Positions 1 to 10,244 of a stretch of 64,000 nt of DNA are shown here, in pieces. Every line of letters starts with the position of its first letter. The stretch's first letter is position 1. A model generated the notes under the pieces. That model was not told the origin of the DNA. It ran no database searches and was given only the letters and a program-made list of their open reading frames with translations. The position numbers and the translations under genes were made by a program. Source of the DNA: Mycolicibacterium arabiense (GTDB lineage Bacteria > Actinomycetota > Actinomycetes > Mycobacteriales > Mycobacteriaceae); assembly GCF_010731815.2 (NCBI RefSeq), contig NZ_AP022593.1:1178001-1242000 (forward strand), written 5' to 3'.

Positions 1-1
1 G

Positions 2-370
2 TTGCGGCGGGAGCCGCTCGGCACGTACGACTCGATTCTCGCTCTGCACCTGGCCCAGATGATGCGGGCATCCGGCGACCAGACCGTCCTCATCAGCCGT
101 GACGAGGTGCACGGACTGTTCTCCGGCGTGCTCAACGACGTCGACCGCGACGCCGTGACGTTCGGTGCCCGCATCGACGCCGCCATCGCGCGACTCACCG
201 GGCTCGAGATCCTGCGCAAGAGCCGCGACGACGAAGACAGCTACACCGTGAGCCCGGTGATCACCGCGGTGATGACGGCGTCGGTGATCGCCGAACTGCA
301 GCAGCAGTTCGAACTGCTGCTCAGCGGCGGCACACCGGCTCCGCAGGACCAGGAAGCAGACTACGAATGA
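2..370 (+). CDS. DUF4194 protein, JetB/MksE-like (5' truncated)
   Basis: This is the C-terminal ~122 residues of a DUF4194-type protein, the small kleisin-associated (KITE-like) subunit of Wadjet/MksBEF SMC complexes. The frame is open to the left edge, and family members are usually around 200 residues, so the true start is probably outside the window. The visible part has the winged-helix-like pattern of the family ([11 protein letters not shown], then [10 protein letters not shown]) and ends in an acidic tail. Its stop overlaps the start of the next gene by 4 nt (ATGA), which implies translational coupling to the SMC-like ATPase. The family call rests partly on that neighbour. Confidence 0.72.
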   Translation: MRREPLGTYDSILALHLAQMMRASGDQTVLISRDEVHGLFSGVLNDVDRDAVTFGARIDAAIARLTGLEILRKSRDDEDSYTVSPVITAVMTASVIAELQQQFELLLSGGTPAPQDQEADYE

Positions 371-3300
371 CCGAGCAGTTCCACCTCTCCCGCCTGCAGG
401 TCATCAACTGGGGCGTGTTCGACGGCTACCACTCCATCCCGTTCACCGAGGGTGGAGCGTTGATCGCAGGCGCATCCGGCAGCGGCAAGTCCTCACTGCT
501 GGACGCCATCTCGCTGGGCTTCCTCCCCTTCAACCGCCGCAACTTCAACGCCTCCGGCGACAACTCGGCGGCCGGGTCGAGCGCGGGCCGCCGCACCGTC
601 GACAAATACGTCCGCGGCGCATGGGGCCAGCGCAGCGACAACGGCGTCAGCCGGGTGATGTACCTGCGCGGCGACGGCACCGCCTGGTCCGCCATCGCCG
701 TGACCTACGCGAGCACCACCGGCCGCACCGTCACCGGCCTGGTCCTCAAGTGGCTGACCGGTGAGAACCGGTCGGACTCGTCGAGCCGATTCGTCCTGGC
801 CGACGGTGACCGCGACATCGAAGACGTCTGCAACCGCTGGGCAGCAGGCCGGTTCGATGCCGGCGTGTTCAAGGACCACTGGCGGTTCTCCACGAAGGTG
901 GAGTCGCAGTATCTCGCGCAGCTCTACGCGACCATCGGCATCCGCGCCTCCGACGCCGCCCAGCAGCTGCTCGGAAAGGCCAAGTCGCTCAAGAGCGTTG
1001 GCGGGCTCGAGCAGTTCGTCCGGGAGTTCATGCTCGACGAACCAGACAGCCTCGCCAGGCTGCCGGAAGCACTCAAGCAGATCGACCCGCTGGTGGAGGC
1101 CAGGGAGCTGCTGGCCGTCGCGCAACGCAAGCGCAAGATCCTCGGCGACATCGAGAAGGTCCAGCAGCGGTATGCCTCCGAATCGTCGGACCTCGGCATC
1201 ATCGACCTGGTCGACCAGGCGATGGTCCGGGCGTACACCGACCACGAGCGGTTGGCTCGCTGCCCGTCGCAGATCACCTCGCTCGACGCCACCATCGACC
1301 AGCTCGGCAACGAATACGAGGACGTCACCCGCCAGCTGAACCTGGCCAAGGCCGAGGGAGATTCGCTCAACGCCCAGATCAGCGGGTCCAGTGCCAGCAT
1401 CGGGCCGCTGCAGTCACAGGTGGCAGGCGCCGAAGCCCAAGCCGAGGAGGTGTCGCGCCGGCGCGCCGCCTACGAGACGCTGGTGATCGCGCAGGGCCTC
1501 GACGTCCCCGACACCGCCGACGAATTCTGGAATCTGCGCGAGGAACTCGCGGCGCAGGCCAACGAGCTGCTCGCCAAACTGGACCGGGGGCGCGAGGCGT
1601 CGACCGACGCGGAGTACGCCCAGAAGTCGGCACGCCTCGTGCGCGACGAAGCCGCCAAGGAACTCAAGCGCGTCGAACACGTGGGGTCGGCACTGCCGGA
1701 GTTCGCCACCACGATGCGCGAACACATCTGCGCCGCAGTCGGGATCGATCCCGGTGAGCTGCCCTACGTCGCCGAGCTGATGGACCTGCGGCCCGACCAG
1801 AGCCGGTGGCGCGTCGCCGTCGAGAAGGTGCTGCGGGGCGTGGGGCTGCGGCTACTGGTCCCCGACCGGCACCACGCGGCCGTCCTGCGCTTCGTCAACG
1901 AGACCAACATGGGCGGACGGCTGCAGCTGCACCACGTGCGCTCGAGCCTCGCAGGCGCCGAACCCGCGGAGGCACAACCCAATACGCTGGCAGGCAAGCT
2001 CTTCGTGGTCGATCCGACGCACGTCTGCGCGGCCGAAGCCGCCGACGTGGTCGCCGCAGCGGGCGATCACGTGTGCGTCGACACCCCCGACGTCTTTGCG
2101 CGCTTCCGGCGAGCGGTCACCGACGCCGGGCTGTACAAGGATTCCGACCGGCTGGCGATCAAGGACGACCGACGACCGCTGCGGCAGTCCGAGTACCTGT
2201 TCCAGGGTGACGTCGCCGCGAAGATCGATGCGCTCACCGTCGACCTGGCCGCGGCCGAGGAGGCGTACCAGGCCGCTCGGCGCGCAGCCGATGACATCGC
2301 CGCCGAGCGCCAACGGTGGCGAGACCGGGCCGCCGCGTGCAAGGCGATCTGCGAACAGTTCCCGCAGTGGAACCAGGTGGACGTCGAGACCGCCGACGGG
2401 CATGCCGACCGGCTGCGCGAGCAGTACGAACTGCTGCTGGCCGATCACCCGGACATCGAGGCGCTCAATGCTCGGGCCGACCAGTGCTGGGAGGAGATCC
2501 AGACGCTGATGACCCGCCGCGGCGCGATCCAGACCCGCCGCGACGACCTCGACCGTCGACGGACCAGCCTGCTCGAGTTGCAGGAAAGGTTGGCGCCCGC
2601 CTTCGTGTCCGAGCCGCTCACCGACCTGCTGAACCGGTACGCCGACGACGTGCCGGTGACCCTTGATCTGCTCGACCCCGAGCCGCACCGCGATGCGGTG
2701 TTCACCGCCATCCGGCGCGAGCGCGAACAGCTGCGCGACAGCCGTCGGCGTTCCTACGACGAACTGGCCCGGATCCTCAACACGTTCGACACGGCGTTCC
2801 CCGACTCGGTGCCCAACGACAGCGACGTCTTCGACGAACGCGTGCACGACTACGTCGCACTGTGCAGGCACATCGACGAGCGCGAGCTGCCGGAGGCCTA
2901 CGAGCGGATGATGCGCCTGGTCACCGAGCAGGCCCCCGACGCGATCCTGACGCTGCACCGGGTGGCCGAGCAGGAGACCCGTCGGATCAGCGACCAGATC
3001 GCCAGGGTCAACACGGGTCTGGGGTCGGTCGAGTTCAACCGCGGCACCCGGCTGACGTTGCGCGCCAACCCCCGCGCACTCACCGCGGTGTCGGAGCTGA
3101 CCGAGATCGTCAAGGCCATCTCGCGGCGCATCGCCGAGGTCGGGCTGGGCGACAAGCAGGCCATCCTGGACCAGTACGCCGACATCCTGCGGTTGCGCAA
3201 TCGGCTGGCGTCCACCGCACCGGAGGACAAGGCGTGGACGCGCGACGCACTCGACGTTCGCAACCGGTTCACCTTCGACTGCGCCGAATGGGACACGGGC

Positions 3301-3726
3301 ACCGAGGAACTGATCCGCACCCACAGCAACGCCGGGGACAATTCGGGCGGTGAGCAGGAGAAGCTGATGGCGTTCTGCCTGGCCGGCGCGCTGAGCTTCA
3401 ACCTGGCGAGCCCCGACAGCACCGACAACCGGCCGGTGTTCGCGCAGCTGATGCTCGACGAGGCGTTCTCGAAGTCGGATCCGCAGTTCGCCCAGCAGGC
3501 ACTACAGGCGTTCCGCAAGTTCGGCTTTCAGCTCGTCATCGTCGCGACCGTGCAGAACGCCACGACCATCCAGCCCTATATCGACAGCGTGGTCATGGTG
3601 TCCAAGCGGGAGGCGACGGGCCGCAATGCGCGTCCGGTGGCGACCGTCTCGACCAAGACCATCTCGGACTTCACCGCACTCAAGCAGGAGATGACCACCT
3701 CGGCGCGGGTGCCGGCCGGGGTCTGA
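367..3726 (+). CDS. SMC-like ATPase, JetC/MksB (Wadjet/MksBEF/Ept type)
   Basis: A 1119-residue SMC/SbcC-like ATPase. An N-terminal Walker A (GASGSGKS, residues 35-42) is followed by a long coiled-coil-rich middle (about 250-900), an ABC signature (NSGGEQEK, near 992) and a Walker B (LMLDEAF, near 1028). Known JetC/MksB proteins work with a kleisin, a KITE subunit and a toprim nuclease (JetD/MksG) to extrude and cut circular plasmid DNA; mycobacterial relatives (Ept) restrict plasmid maintenance. It starts at an ATGA overlap with the DUF4194 gene. The next gene is a convergent universal stress protein, so no nuclease gene follows. In some actinobacterial operons that gene comes first, so its absence here is not evidence of loss. 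The gene looks intact. Confidence 0.85.
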   Translation: MTEQFHLSRLQVINWGVFDGYHSIPFTEGGALIAGASGSGKSSLLDAISLGFLPFNRRNFNASGDNSAAGSSAGRRTVDKYVRGAWGQRSDNGVSRVMYLRGDGTAWSAIAVTYASTTGRTVTGLVLKWLTGENRSDSSSRFVLADGDRDIEDVCNRWAAGRFDAGVFKDHWRFSTKVESQYLAQLYATIGIRASDAAQQLLGKAKSLKSVGGLEQFVREFMLDEPDSLARLPEALKQIDPLVEARELLAVAQRKRKILGDIEKVQQRYASESSDLGIIDLVDQAMVRAYTDHERLARCPSQITSLDATIDQLGNEYEDVTRQLNLAKAEGDSLNAQISGSSASIGPLQSQVAGAEAQAEEVSRRRAAYETLVIAQGLDVPDTADEFWNLREELAAQANELLAKLDRGREASTDAEYAQKSARLVRDEAAKELKRVEHVGSALPEFATTMREHICAAVGIDPGELPYVAELMDLRPDQSRWRVAVEKVLRGVGLRLLVPDRHHAAVLRFVNETNMGGRLQLHHVRSSLAGAEPAEAQPNTLAGKLFVVDPTHVCAAEAADVVAAAGDHVCVDTPDVFARFRRAVTDAGLYKDSDRLAIKDDRRPLRQSEYLFQGDVAAKIDALTVDLAAAEEAYQAARRAADDIAAERQRWRDRAAACKAICEQFPQWNQVDVETADGHADRLREQYELLLADHPDIEALNARADQCWEEIQTLMTRRGAIQTRRDDLDRRRTSLLELQERLAPAFVSEPLTDLLNRYADDVPVTLDLLDPEPHRDAVFTAIRREREQLRDSRRRSYDELARILNTFDTAFPDSVPNDSDVFDERVHDYVALCRHIDERELPEAYERMMRLVTEQAPDAILTLHRVAEQETRRISDQIARVNTGLGSVEFNRGTRLTLRANPRALTAVSELTEIVKAISRRIAEVGLGDKQAILDQYADILRLRNRLASTAPEDKAWTRDALDVRNRFTFDCAEWDTGTEELIRTHSNAGDNSGGEQEKLMAFCLAGALSFNLASPDSTDNRPVFAQLMLDEAFSKSDPQFAQQALQAFRKFGFQLVIVATVQNATTIQPYIDSVVMVSKREATGRNARPVATVSTKTISDFTALKQEMTTSARVPAGV

Positions 3727-3737
3727 GCGGCCCGGGA

Positions 3738-4625
3738 CTAGGACACCCGGACTCCGCGGTCGCAGACCATGACAGGCACCTTGCTGTTGTGCAGCAGGTT
3801 CAGGCCGGTGGAGCCCAGCATGGCGGCAGCCAAGAGCGACCGTCCGCGGTTGCCGACCGCGACGAGTTGAGCGTCGTCCAGGTGGTCGAGTAGGGCGCGA
3901 CTCGGGCCAGGACGCTCCCACACGATGGTCGCCTGCGCCCCGGGATGGCGGCGCTGCGCGTCGTCGACGATGGCGGTGATGCGAGCCTGCGCCGCCGCGT
4001 TCACCTGTTCCCAGTCGGGGAATCCCGGTACGTCGTCGGGGATCGACGCCAGCGTCCACGCGTGGACCACCCGGACCGGGGCGCCGAAGGCCTCCGCCAT
4101 GGCGAGCGCCACGTCGAGCGCAGCCAGGGCCGACGAACTGTCGTCGAGACCCACCACGATGGGCGCAGTCGAGGGTTCGAGGGCACTGCCGCGGAACGCG
4201 ACCACCGGACATTGCGCACCCGCGGCGACCCGCAGAGTCGTGGACCCGAGCAGCACGGCCGCAGCGAGCCGCACTTCGACGCCACCGAGCACGATCAGGC
4301 GCGCGTGCGCGCCGGCAGCGATCAGAGCGTTGTCCACCGGCTCGGCAATCGCCACGGTCGACACCGACGACTCCGGTTGCGCGGCAACGACAGCCGAGCG
4401 GACGTCGTCGAGCATCCGCTCCGCGTTCGCGGACAGACTCTCAATCGCCGCGGCGCGCATCGCGGCGGTCGTCTCACCGAGCGCGAACCCGGTCTCCGGC
4501 ACGGCGTGCACGAGGCGCACCGCGGTACCCAGTTTCACGGCCACCGCCGCAGCCCAGCAGGCTGCCACCGTCGCGCTGTCGCTGCCGTCGACGCCGACCA
4601 CGACCTCGGCACTGGTGTCGTTCAC
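3738..4625 (-). CDS. Tandem universal stress protein (two UspA domains)
   Basis: A 295-residue protein with two UspA domains (about 7-147 and 155-290). Such tandem Usp proteins are typical of mycobacterial dormancy and stress regulons and usually bind ATP. The second domain has the ATP-loop pattern GNRGRS followed by LGST. The first is degenerate (GGVEVR, then LGST), so perhaps only one site binds nucleotide. The GTG start is chosen because GGGAGGGG lies about 10 nt upstream; an in-frame ATG about 100 nt further up lacks one. It is convergent with the SMC gene, 11 nt away, and is the first gene of the stress block. Confidence 0.88.
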   Translation of the reverse strand: MNDTSAEVVVGVDGSDSATVAACWAAAVAVKLGTAVRLVHAVPETGFALGETTAAMRAAAIESLSANAERMLDDVRSAVVAAQPESSVSTVAIAEPVDNALIAAGAHARLIVLGGVEVRLAAAVLLGSTTLRVAAGAQCPVVAFRGSALEPSTAPIVVGLDDSSSALAALDVALAMAEAFGAPVRVVHAWTLASIPDDVPGFPDWEQVNAAAQARITAIVDDAQRRHPGAQATIVWERPGPSRALLDHLDDAQLVAVGNRGRSLLAAAMLGSTGLNLLHNSKVPVMVCDRGVRVS

Positions 4626-4806
4626 GTGAGCGCTCCCCTCCCGATCGGGTGTCTCGCCGATGACGACGACCGGGACCCTGGACGTTACCCCCGGAGCAGG
4701 CGCCGTAGGACCGGACCGCGACATGCGTCGTGACCCGGTGGTCGCGCCCGAAACGGGGAATGCACACCCGCGCTCGCTGCGTGATGGTGGGATCGACTCG
4801 CGAGCG

Positions 4807-5844
4807 TCAGTTCTCCTCGTCGCGGCGATCGTCGAACCGTTGGCGCTGCCGAACGCCGTAGGCCGCCTCCTTCACGGCCTCGTCGTCCTCCATGCCCGAT
4901 CCCAGCGCTCCGCCGAGCGTCGCGATGGCTGCCACCAGCCAGGCCATCCTCAGCAGGGTCGGCACGTCGACGGGGTGGCCGATGTTCTCGGCGACCATTT
5001 GCGGGGGCAGCGTCCACCACGCGGTCAGCAGAAGCAGCAGGAACAGTCCGACGTGGAAGATGACGACACCGATCGTGAGAGTGACGACGGTCGCCGCGTT
5101 GTACAGCGCCGCCCGTTCGCGTTCCCCGGCCGACTTCGGGCGTTCCCAGAGTTCGTGCTCCAGGATGAGCCACGCGATCATCGCGGCGGTCGCCAAGATG
5201 GTCGCGACGCTCATCCGCCACGGCCCCATGGTGTCCGACAACTGCCATATGGTCGGGTACGCCAGGCTGACCGCACCCGTGGCGAACGCCGCCATGATGA
5301 CCTTGGACATGCCTGCCACCAATCGCCACGGACGATTCGCGTAGACCATGCCCATCAGAAGCCGCAATCGCGACAGCCCCGAGGGCGCCACGTAACGGAC
5401 GATGTCGTCGTCCTGCATGCGCGTCAGCCGTCTCGTCGATCGATGTTGCTGCTCCGGCTGCTGTGTCACCTCGGCGACCACCGTCTGGGCGACGTTCTTG
5501 ACGCGGCGGGCGATGGACAGACCACCGACCCCCGGGATGGAGATCAGTCCGAACCGGTTCTGGACACTGATGTCGGCCACGACCGGCGTGGTTTCCTTGC
5601 GTCGCGGCAGATCGGTCAGATAGATGACGACGTCTTGGGTCTCGCTTGCCGGGTCGACCGTGCGGACCACGTCCGCCACCTCGGAGTGCTCGTCGATCGG
5701 GTGTGGGTCGCACCGTACCGACACGTCCCACCCGCCCTCTTGGGACGCAAGCTCTTTCGGCAGCGAATCGACCAGGCGCTCGGCGATCTCAGCCGGGGCA
5801 CCAGGGTCGGCAATGAGGAGGATGGTCGACGGTGTGCCATTCAT
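4807..5844 (-). CDS. Membrane protein of unknown function, paralogue A of a divergent pair
   Basis: A 345-residue protein I cannot assign to a known family. The N-terminal ~175 residues look soluble and start with a Rossmann-like strand (ILLIADPGAPAE). They contain the conserved motif TDLPRR near residue 80. The C-terminal half has about four hydrophobic segments (near 181-201, 212-231, 251-278 and 298-318) and ends in GVRQRQRFD. The gene at 6265 is a clear full-length paralogue in the opposite direction, sharing the N-terminal motif, the NRPWRLVAG segment and the C-terminal motif. The start is ATG 5844 or GTG 5847. A SigF-type promoter ends about 10 nt upstream, so the transcript may be leaderless or nearly so. 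An envelope role under stress is only a guess. Confidence 0.8.
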   Translation of the reverse strand: MNGTPSTILLIADPGAPAEIAERLVDSLPKELASQEGGWDVSVRCDPHPIDEHSEVADVVRTVDPASETQDVVIYLTDLPRRKETTPVVADISVQNRFGLISIPGVGGLSIARRVKNVAQTVVAEVTQQPEQQHRSTRRLTRMQDDDIVRYVAPSGLSRLRLLMGMVYANRPWRLVAGMSKVIMAAFATGAVSLAYPTIWQLSDTMGPWRMSVATILATAAMIAWLILEHELWERPKSAGERERAALYNAATVVTLTIGVVIFHVGLFLLLLLTAWWTLPPQMVAENIGHPVDVPTLLRMAWLVAAIATLGGALGSGMEDDEAVKEAAYGVRQRQRFDDRRDEEN

Positions 5845-5855
5845 CACAGTGCCGC

Positions 5856-5880
5856 CTACCCCCGCTGAGCGTCGTCAAAC
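5856..5880 (-). promoter_or_regulatory. SigF-type promoter for paralogue A
   Basis: Read on the minus strand, GTTT (5880-5877) is separated by 15 nt from GGGTAG (5861-5856). This matches the published mycobacterial SigF form GTTT-N15..17-GGGTAT at nine of ten positions. The -10 end lies only about 9-12 nt before the start codon, which would give a near-leaderless mRNA. Seen by eye; no transcript data. Confidence 0.6.
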
Positions 5881-6198
5881 ATCTTCGTGCCGTTGGGCCG
5901 GACTTGGTCGAAGCCATCGGACCCCCTCCGGGGTCCTGCACGTGAATTCATCTGTGCAGCAGCCGAATAACAGTTCACGCTGCGGTCGCTCGACGATCCG
6001 TCGAACCTGCGGGGCCGTCCGGTACGCCAGGAAGGCACGTGCGTATGTCAATCGTGCCCTCGATTCGGCGTTCGGTTCACGCTGTGCACTCTGTCAATCA
6101 GACCGGTTTGGTACATCGGCCCTGGAGAGCGAACAATGGGCAGCCGGGCAGACCTCCGGGGACGGGAACGCTCGGGTCGGAGTGGCCCTCGATCGGCC
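5881..6198. other. Divergent intergenic region between the paralogue pair
   Basis: About 320 nt without a convincing gene. Short open frames cross it, but none has a ribosome-binding site and a protein-like composition. TTCACGCTG occurs twice (near 5972 and 6076). A small hairpin GACCCCCTCCGGGGTC lies near 5923. Nothing else recognised; each end of the divergent region carries a SigF-like promoter. Confidence 0.4.
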
Positions 6199-6223
6199 GT
6201 TTGGGTGGGCGCCGCCAGGGTAG
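6199..6223 (+). promoter_or_regulatory. SigF-type promoter for paralogue B
   Basis: GTTT (6199-6202), a 15-nt spacer and GGGTAG (6218-6223) match the mycobacterial SigF promoter form. The element is about 40 nt upstream of the TTG start at 6265 and mirrors the promoter of the divergent paralogue, with the same spacer length and the same -10. Confidence 0.6.
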
Positions 6224-6264
6224 TGTCCCGGCTGCGGCATAGCGCGTCACGTCAGGGGGTGGCA

Positions 6265-7293
6265 TTGACTGGTCGCAATTTCACGGTATTGCTCATCGCC
6301 GACCCAGGTGTGCCGGCGCGACTGGCCAAGCGCATCGCCGAGTCGCTGCCCCACGACCTCTCCGAGTCGACCAACCCGCCGGAGCGGTGGGAGGCGTCCG
6401 TTCGCGTGCAACCTCATCTACGTGACGAGCAAGCGGCTTTCCGCGAGGTCATCGCTTCGGTGGAGCCGTCGAAGGAAGAGGCGGACGTCGTCATCTACAT
6501 GACCGACCTGCCCCGTCGAGAGAACCGCCTGCCGATTCTCGCCGAGATCAGCGCCGAGCACCGATTCGGACTCATTGCCGTAGCCGGGGTCGGAGCCACG
6601 TTGGTCGCCCGACGGGTGCACGAACTGGTCATTCTCGCCGTTTCCGTGGTGACGGAACGACCTGGGCTCAAACCACGAAGCGCCGCCCGTTTGGATTCGA
6701 CGGAAATCCGGGAAGGGGTTCGCTACTTCGCTCCGCGTGGTCTTCGCCGGCTTCGCCTGCTGGCCGGAATGGTGCGCGCGAATCGGCCATGGCGACTGGT
6801 CGCCGGACTTTCGAAGGTGCTGGTGGTTGCACTCGGGTCTGGAGCATTGGCGCTCGCAACCGACACGATCTGGCTGTTCGCCGACACCATGGGGCTCTGG
6901 CGACAGTGCGCGACCACTGTCCTGTCGATCGGAGCAATGGTCACCTGGTTGATCCTCGATCACGAACTCTGGGAACGTCCGACGTCTCCTGCCGAGCGCG
7001 CCCGGTCCACGCTGTACAACCTGGCGACCCTCATTACGCTGACCATCGGCGTCACCGTCCTCCATGTCGCGTTGTTCGTGTTGATGCTCGTTGCGGCCAA
7101 GCTGACGCTGTTGCCAGAAGTGTTCTCCCAAACACTCGGCCATCCGGTGTCGACCAATGACTATCTGTCGCTCGCATGGCTGTTGGCCTCCATCTCCACC
7201 GTCGGCGGGGCGCTGGGATCAGGACTGGAGGACGACGACGGCGTCAGAACGGCTGCCTACGGCGTTCGGCAACGGCAGCGGTTCGACGAGTAG
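6265..7293 (+). CDS. Membrane protein of unknown function, paralogue B of a divergent pair
   Basis: A 342-residue paralogue of the product at 4807-5844, with the same architecture. The N-terminal soluble half begins VLLIADPGVPAR and carries TDLPRRENRLP near residue 80. It is followed by GLRRLRLLAGMVRANRPWRL, then about four membrane segments (near 184-204, 212-232, 253-280 and 301-321), and ends GVRQRQRFDE. TTG 6265 is chosen because AGGGGG lies 5 nt upstream; GTG 6259 is an in-frame alternative. The two proteins have probably diverged for a long time, since similarity is spread over the whole length but is far from identity. It faces clpB convergently, 27 nt away. No function is proposed. 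Confidence 0.8.
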   Translation: MTGRNFTVLLIADPGVPARLAKRIAESLPHDLSESTNPPERWEASVRVQPHLRDEQAAFREVIASVEPSKEEADVVIYMTDLPRRENRLPILAEISAEHRFGLIAVAGVGATLVARRVHELVILAVSVVTERPGLKPRSAARLDSTEIREGVRYFAPRGLRRLRLLAGMVRANRPWRLVAGLSKVLVVALGSGALALATDTIWLFADTMGLWRQCATTVLSIGAMVTWLILDHELWERPTSPAERARSTLYNLATLITLTIGVTVLHVALFVLMLVAAKLTLLPEVFSQTLGHPVSTNDYLSLAWLLASISTVGGALGSGLEDDDGVRTAAYGVRQRQRFDE

Positions 7294-7320
7294 CCAGGGT
7301 GGGGGCATGGGACACCGCCG

Positions 7321-9945
7321 TCAGGCCGCGAGGGCGGGTTCCGAATAACCAACGGCGAGTTCACCGTTGTCCAGGGTGACGCGAATCATGCCGCCGCCCG
7401 CGACATCGCCGCGTAGCAAGGCACGGCCAATCTTGGTCTCCACCTCGTGGGCGATGTACCGACGCAGCGGCCGGGCTCCGTACACCGGGTCGTAGCCGTG
7501 TTCGGCAATCATCCGGCGAGCGTCCGCGGTTATGTCGAGTTCGATCTGACGTTCGGCCAACCGGTCCCGTAGCTCGCGCAGCTGCAGCTCCACGATCCGT
7601 TCGATCTGCTGCATCGACAGAGGCGTGAACAAGACGATGTCGTCGACGCGGTTGAGGAACTCGGGCCGGAAGTGTGTGCGTAGCTCACCCATCACCCGGT
7701 CGCGCGCCTCGGGCTTGATCTCACCGTCCCCGGTGACGCCGTCGAGCAGGTGGTGTGACCCGATGTTGGAGGTCATGATGACCACGGTGTTGCGGAAGTC
7801 GACCTGGCGACCCTGCGCGTCGGTGAGCCGACCGTCGTCGAGCACCTGCAGCAACGTGTTGAACACATCGGGGTGCGCCTTCTCGATCTCGTCGAGCAAC
7901 ACCACGGAGTAGGGCTTGCGACGCACCGCTTCGGTGAGCTGGCCGCCCTCCTCGTAGCCCACGTATCCCGGTGGTGCACCGACCAACCGGCTGACCGTGT
8001 GCCGCTCCTGATACTCGCTCATGTCGAGCCGCACCGTGTTGTCCTCGCTGTCGAACAACGCGGCAGCCAGGGTCTTGCCGAGCTCGGTCTTGCCCACCCC
8101 GGTGGGCCCCAGGAAGATGAACGAGCCAATCGGACGGCGCGGGTCACGGATTCCGGAGCGGGCACGGATCACCGCATCCGCGACCAGTTGCACGGCTTGA
8201 TCCTGGCCGATCACCCGCTCGTGCAGGATCTCGTCGAGGCGCAGCAGTTTTTCCCGCTCGCCCTCCTGTAGTCGCGCCACCGGTATGCCGGTCCAGGCGG
8301 CCACGATCTCGGCGATCTCGTCCTCGGTGACGACCTCACGTAGCAAGGGCTTTTCGCCCTGTTTGGACTGCAGCTGTTCGGATGCCGCGTCGAGTTTGCG
8401 CTCCAATTCCCGGATCTGGCCGTAGCGCAACTCGGCTGCCCGGTTGAGGTCATAGTTGCGTTCGGCCTCTTCGGCCTCGTGGCGGAGCTGCTCGAGCTGC
8501 CCACGCAATTCCTGCACCCGCCGAATCGCCTGCCGCTCGGCATCCCATTGCGCGCGCCGCGCGTCGGCCTCCGCCCGCAGATCAGCCAATTCCTTTCGGA
8601 GTTCCGCCAACCGGGAACTGCTGGCGGGGTCGGTCTCTTTGTCCAGTGCGGCCTCTTCGATCTCCAGCCGGGTAACCCTACGGGTCGCCTCATCCAATTC
8701 CGCTGGCATGGAGTCTATTTCGGTTCGTAGTCGCGCACACGCCTCGTCGACGAGGTCAATCGCCTTGTCGGGTAGGAAGCGGTCGGTGATGTAGCGATGC
8801 GACAGCGTTGCCGCCGCTACGAGCGCCCCATCCTGGATCCGTACGCCGTGAAAGACTTCCAGGCGTTCACGTAGGCCGCGCAGGATCGAGATCGTGTCCT
8901 CGACGGCAGGCTCGTCGACCAGAACGGTCTGGAACCGACGCTCCAACGCGGCGTCCTTCTCGATGTGCTTGCGATACTCGTCCAGAGTAGTGGCGCCGAT
9001 CATGTGCAGCTCACCACGGGCGAGCATCGGCTTGAGCATGTTGCCGGCGTCCAGCGACCCCTCGGTCGCCCCGGCGCCGACCACCGTGTGTAACTCGTCG
9101 ACGAACAACAGGATCTGCCCTTCGGCTGCCTTCACCTCTGACAGCACCGCCTGTAATCGCTCCTCGAACTCACCGCGATACTTCGCGCCTGCCACCAGGG
9201 AGCCCATGTCGAGGGAGAAGATGGTCTTGTCCCGCAGGCCTTCCGGCACGTCGCCGCGCACGATCCGCTGGGCCAGGCCCTCCACGATGGCCGTCTTACC
9301 GACTCCCGGGTCGCCGATGAGCACCGGGTTGTTCTTCGTCTTGCGGCTCAGAATCTGGATCACCCTGCGGATCTCGGCGTCGCGCCCGATCACCGGGTCC
9401 AACTTGCCTGCGCGACCTTCGGACACCAGGTCGCGACCGTACTTCTCCAGCGCCTCGTAAGCGCCCTCCGGGGTCGCCGAAGTGACCCGCTGGTTGCCGC
9501 GAACCTTGGCCAGCACAGTCAGAAAGGAGTCGCGAGTCACGTTGTGCGAAGCCAAGATCCGTCCGGCTGCAGAAGCCGTCCCCTCTTCAGCCAATGCGAT
9601 GACGAGGTGCTCCACCGACACGTATTCGTCCTTGAGCCGCTTGGCTTCCCGTTCGGCAGCATCCAGCAGGCCGGCCAGGCGCCTGGTGACGGAGACCTGG
9701 CCCGGCGTGGCGCCGGGTCCGTTCACCTTCGGACGGCGGTTCAGCTCGCGCTCCAGGTCGGCGCGCAGGGCCGCGGTGTCGGCGCCCGTCTGGTCGAGGA
9801 GCCGCGGTACCAGACCCTCAGGCTGGTCGATCAGCGCCATCAACAGGTGTTCACCGTCGACCTCGGTGTGGCCCATCCGGGTGGCGATACTCTGCGCGTC
9901 GGCCAACGCCTCCTGCGACTTCTGCGTCAGCTTGTTGATGTCCAT
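7321..9945 (-). CDS. clpB: AAA+ disaggregase ClpB (accessory copy in a dnaK operon)
   Basis: An 874-residue Hsp100 disaggregase that works with DnaK to pull proteins out of aggregates in the cytosol. It has an N-terminal Clp repeat domain (1-150), a first AAA+ module with Walker A GDPGVGKT (211-218), a coiled-coil middle domain rich in R, E and L (about 400-540), and a second AAA+ module with GPTGVGKT (near 612). It has no ClpP-binding loop that I can see. The ATG at 9945 has an excellent AAGGAGG about 8 nt upstream, inside the end of the CbpM-like gene. The N-terminus ([14 protein letters not shown]) differs from the canonical mycobacterial ClpB I recall, so this is probably a second copy. 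It is the last gene of the chaperone operon. Confidence 0.93.
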   Translation of the reverse strand: MDINKLTQKSQEALADAQSIATRMGHTEVDGEHLLMALIDQPEGLVPRLLDQTGADTAALRADLERELNRRPKVNGPGATPGQVSVTRRLAGLLDAAEREAKRLKDEYVSVEHLVIALAEEGTASAAGRILASHNVTRDSFLTVLAKVRGNQRVTSATPEGAYEALEKYGRDLVSEGRAGKLDPVIGRDAEIRRVIQILSRKTKNNPVLIGDPGVGKTAIVEGLAQRIVRGDVPEGLRDKTIFSLDMGSLVAGAKYRGEFEERLQAVLSEVKAAEGQILLFVDELHTVVGAGATEGSLDAGNMLKPMLARGELHMIGATTLDEYRKHIEKDAALERRFQTVLVDEPAVEDTISILRGLRERLEVFHGVRIQDGALVAAATLSHRYITDRFLPDKAIDLVDEACARLRTEIDSMPAELDEATRRVTRLEIEEAALDKETDPASSSRLAELRKELADLRAEADARRAQWDAERQAIRRVQELRGQLEQLRHEAEEAERNYDLNRAAELRYGQIRELERKLDAASEQLQSKQGEKPLLREVVTEDEIAEIVAAWTGIPVARLQEGEREKLLRLDEILHERVIGQDQAVQLVADAVIRARSGIRDPRRPIGSFIFLGPTGVGKTELGKTLAAALFDSEDNTVRLDMSEYQERHTVSRLVGAPPGYVGYEEGGQLTEAVRRKPYSVVLLDEIEKAHPDVFNTLLQVLDDGRLTDAQGRQVDFRNTVVIMTSNIGSHHLLDGVTGDGEIKPEARDRVMGELRTHFRPEFLNRVDDIVLFTPLSMQQIERIVELQLRELRDRLAERQIELDITADARRMIAEHGYDPVYGARPLRRYIAHEVETKIGRALLRGDVAGGGMIRVTLDNGELAVGYSEPALAA

Positions 9946-10244
9946 GGCGACGTCCTCCTTCGGCGAGACGCTGATTCGAGCTCTTCGATGCGGTCGAGCA
10001 GATCCAGCACCAGACCGATTGCCGCGTAGTTCAGTCCCAGCCCGGTCCGCAGCCGCTGAATGCGCGCGACGATGGCCAACGCAGGCGGTTCCAGCACGAG
10101 ATCGCCGCGAGCATCCCGCCGGCAATCGAGTAGGCCCAATGCCACCAACCGGCGCACCTGGTCCGGATGTAGCCCGCAACGCGCCGCGAAGACCTCGAGC
10201 TGTATACCGGGCCGGCGCGCCAAGACGTAGTGTGGGACGGTCAT
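9927..10244 (-). CDS. MerR-type chaperone modulator (CbpM/HspR-like)
   Basis: A 105-residue protein with one MerR-type winged helix ([23 protein letters not shown]) followed by a helix typical of CbpM/HspR proteins ([26 protein letters not shown]). CbpM binds and restrains the J-protein CbpA in E. coli; HspR represses dnaK operons in actinobacteria. Here it directly follows a CbpA-type DnaJ gene with a 4-nt overlap (ATGA), and its own end overlaps the clpB start by 19 nt. It could be a J-protein modulator, an operon repressor or both. No HAIR operator was found, which slightly favours the modulator role. Confidence 0.75.
   Translation of the reverse strand: MTVPHYVLARRPGIQLEVFAARCGLHPDQVRRLVALGLLDCRRDARGDLVLEPPALAIVARIQRLRTGLGLNYAAIGLVLDLLDRIEELESASRRRRTSPWTSTS

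Noticed and set aside
493..3324. Long minus-strand open frames across the SMC ATPase gene
   Set aside because: They run antisense to a clear, motif-rich gene, have no ribosome-binding sites, and reflect the high GC content.
4731..4754. Possible SigF promoter for the Usp gene (GTTT-N14-GGGTCA on the minus strand)
   Set aside because: The spacer is 14 nt, the -10 has two mismatches, and it lies about 100 nt from the start. Too weak to list.
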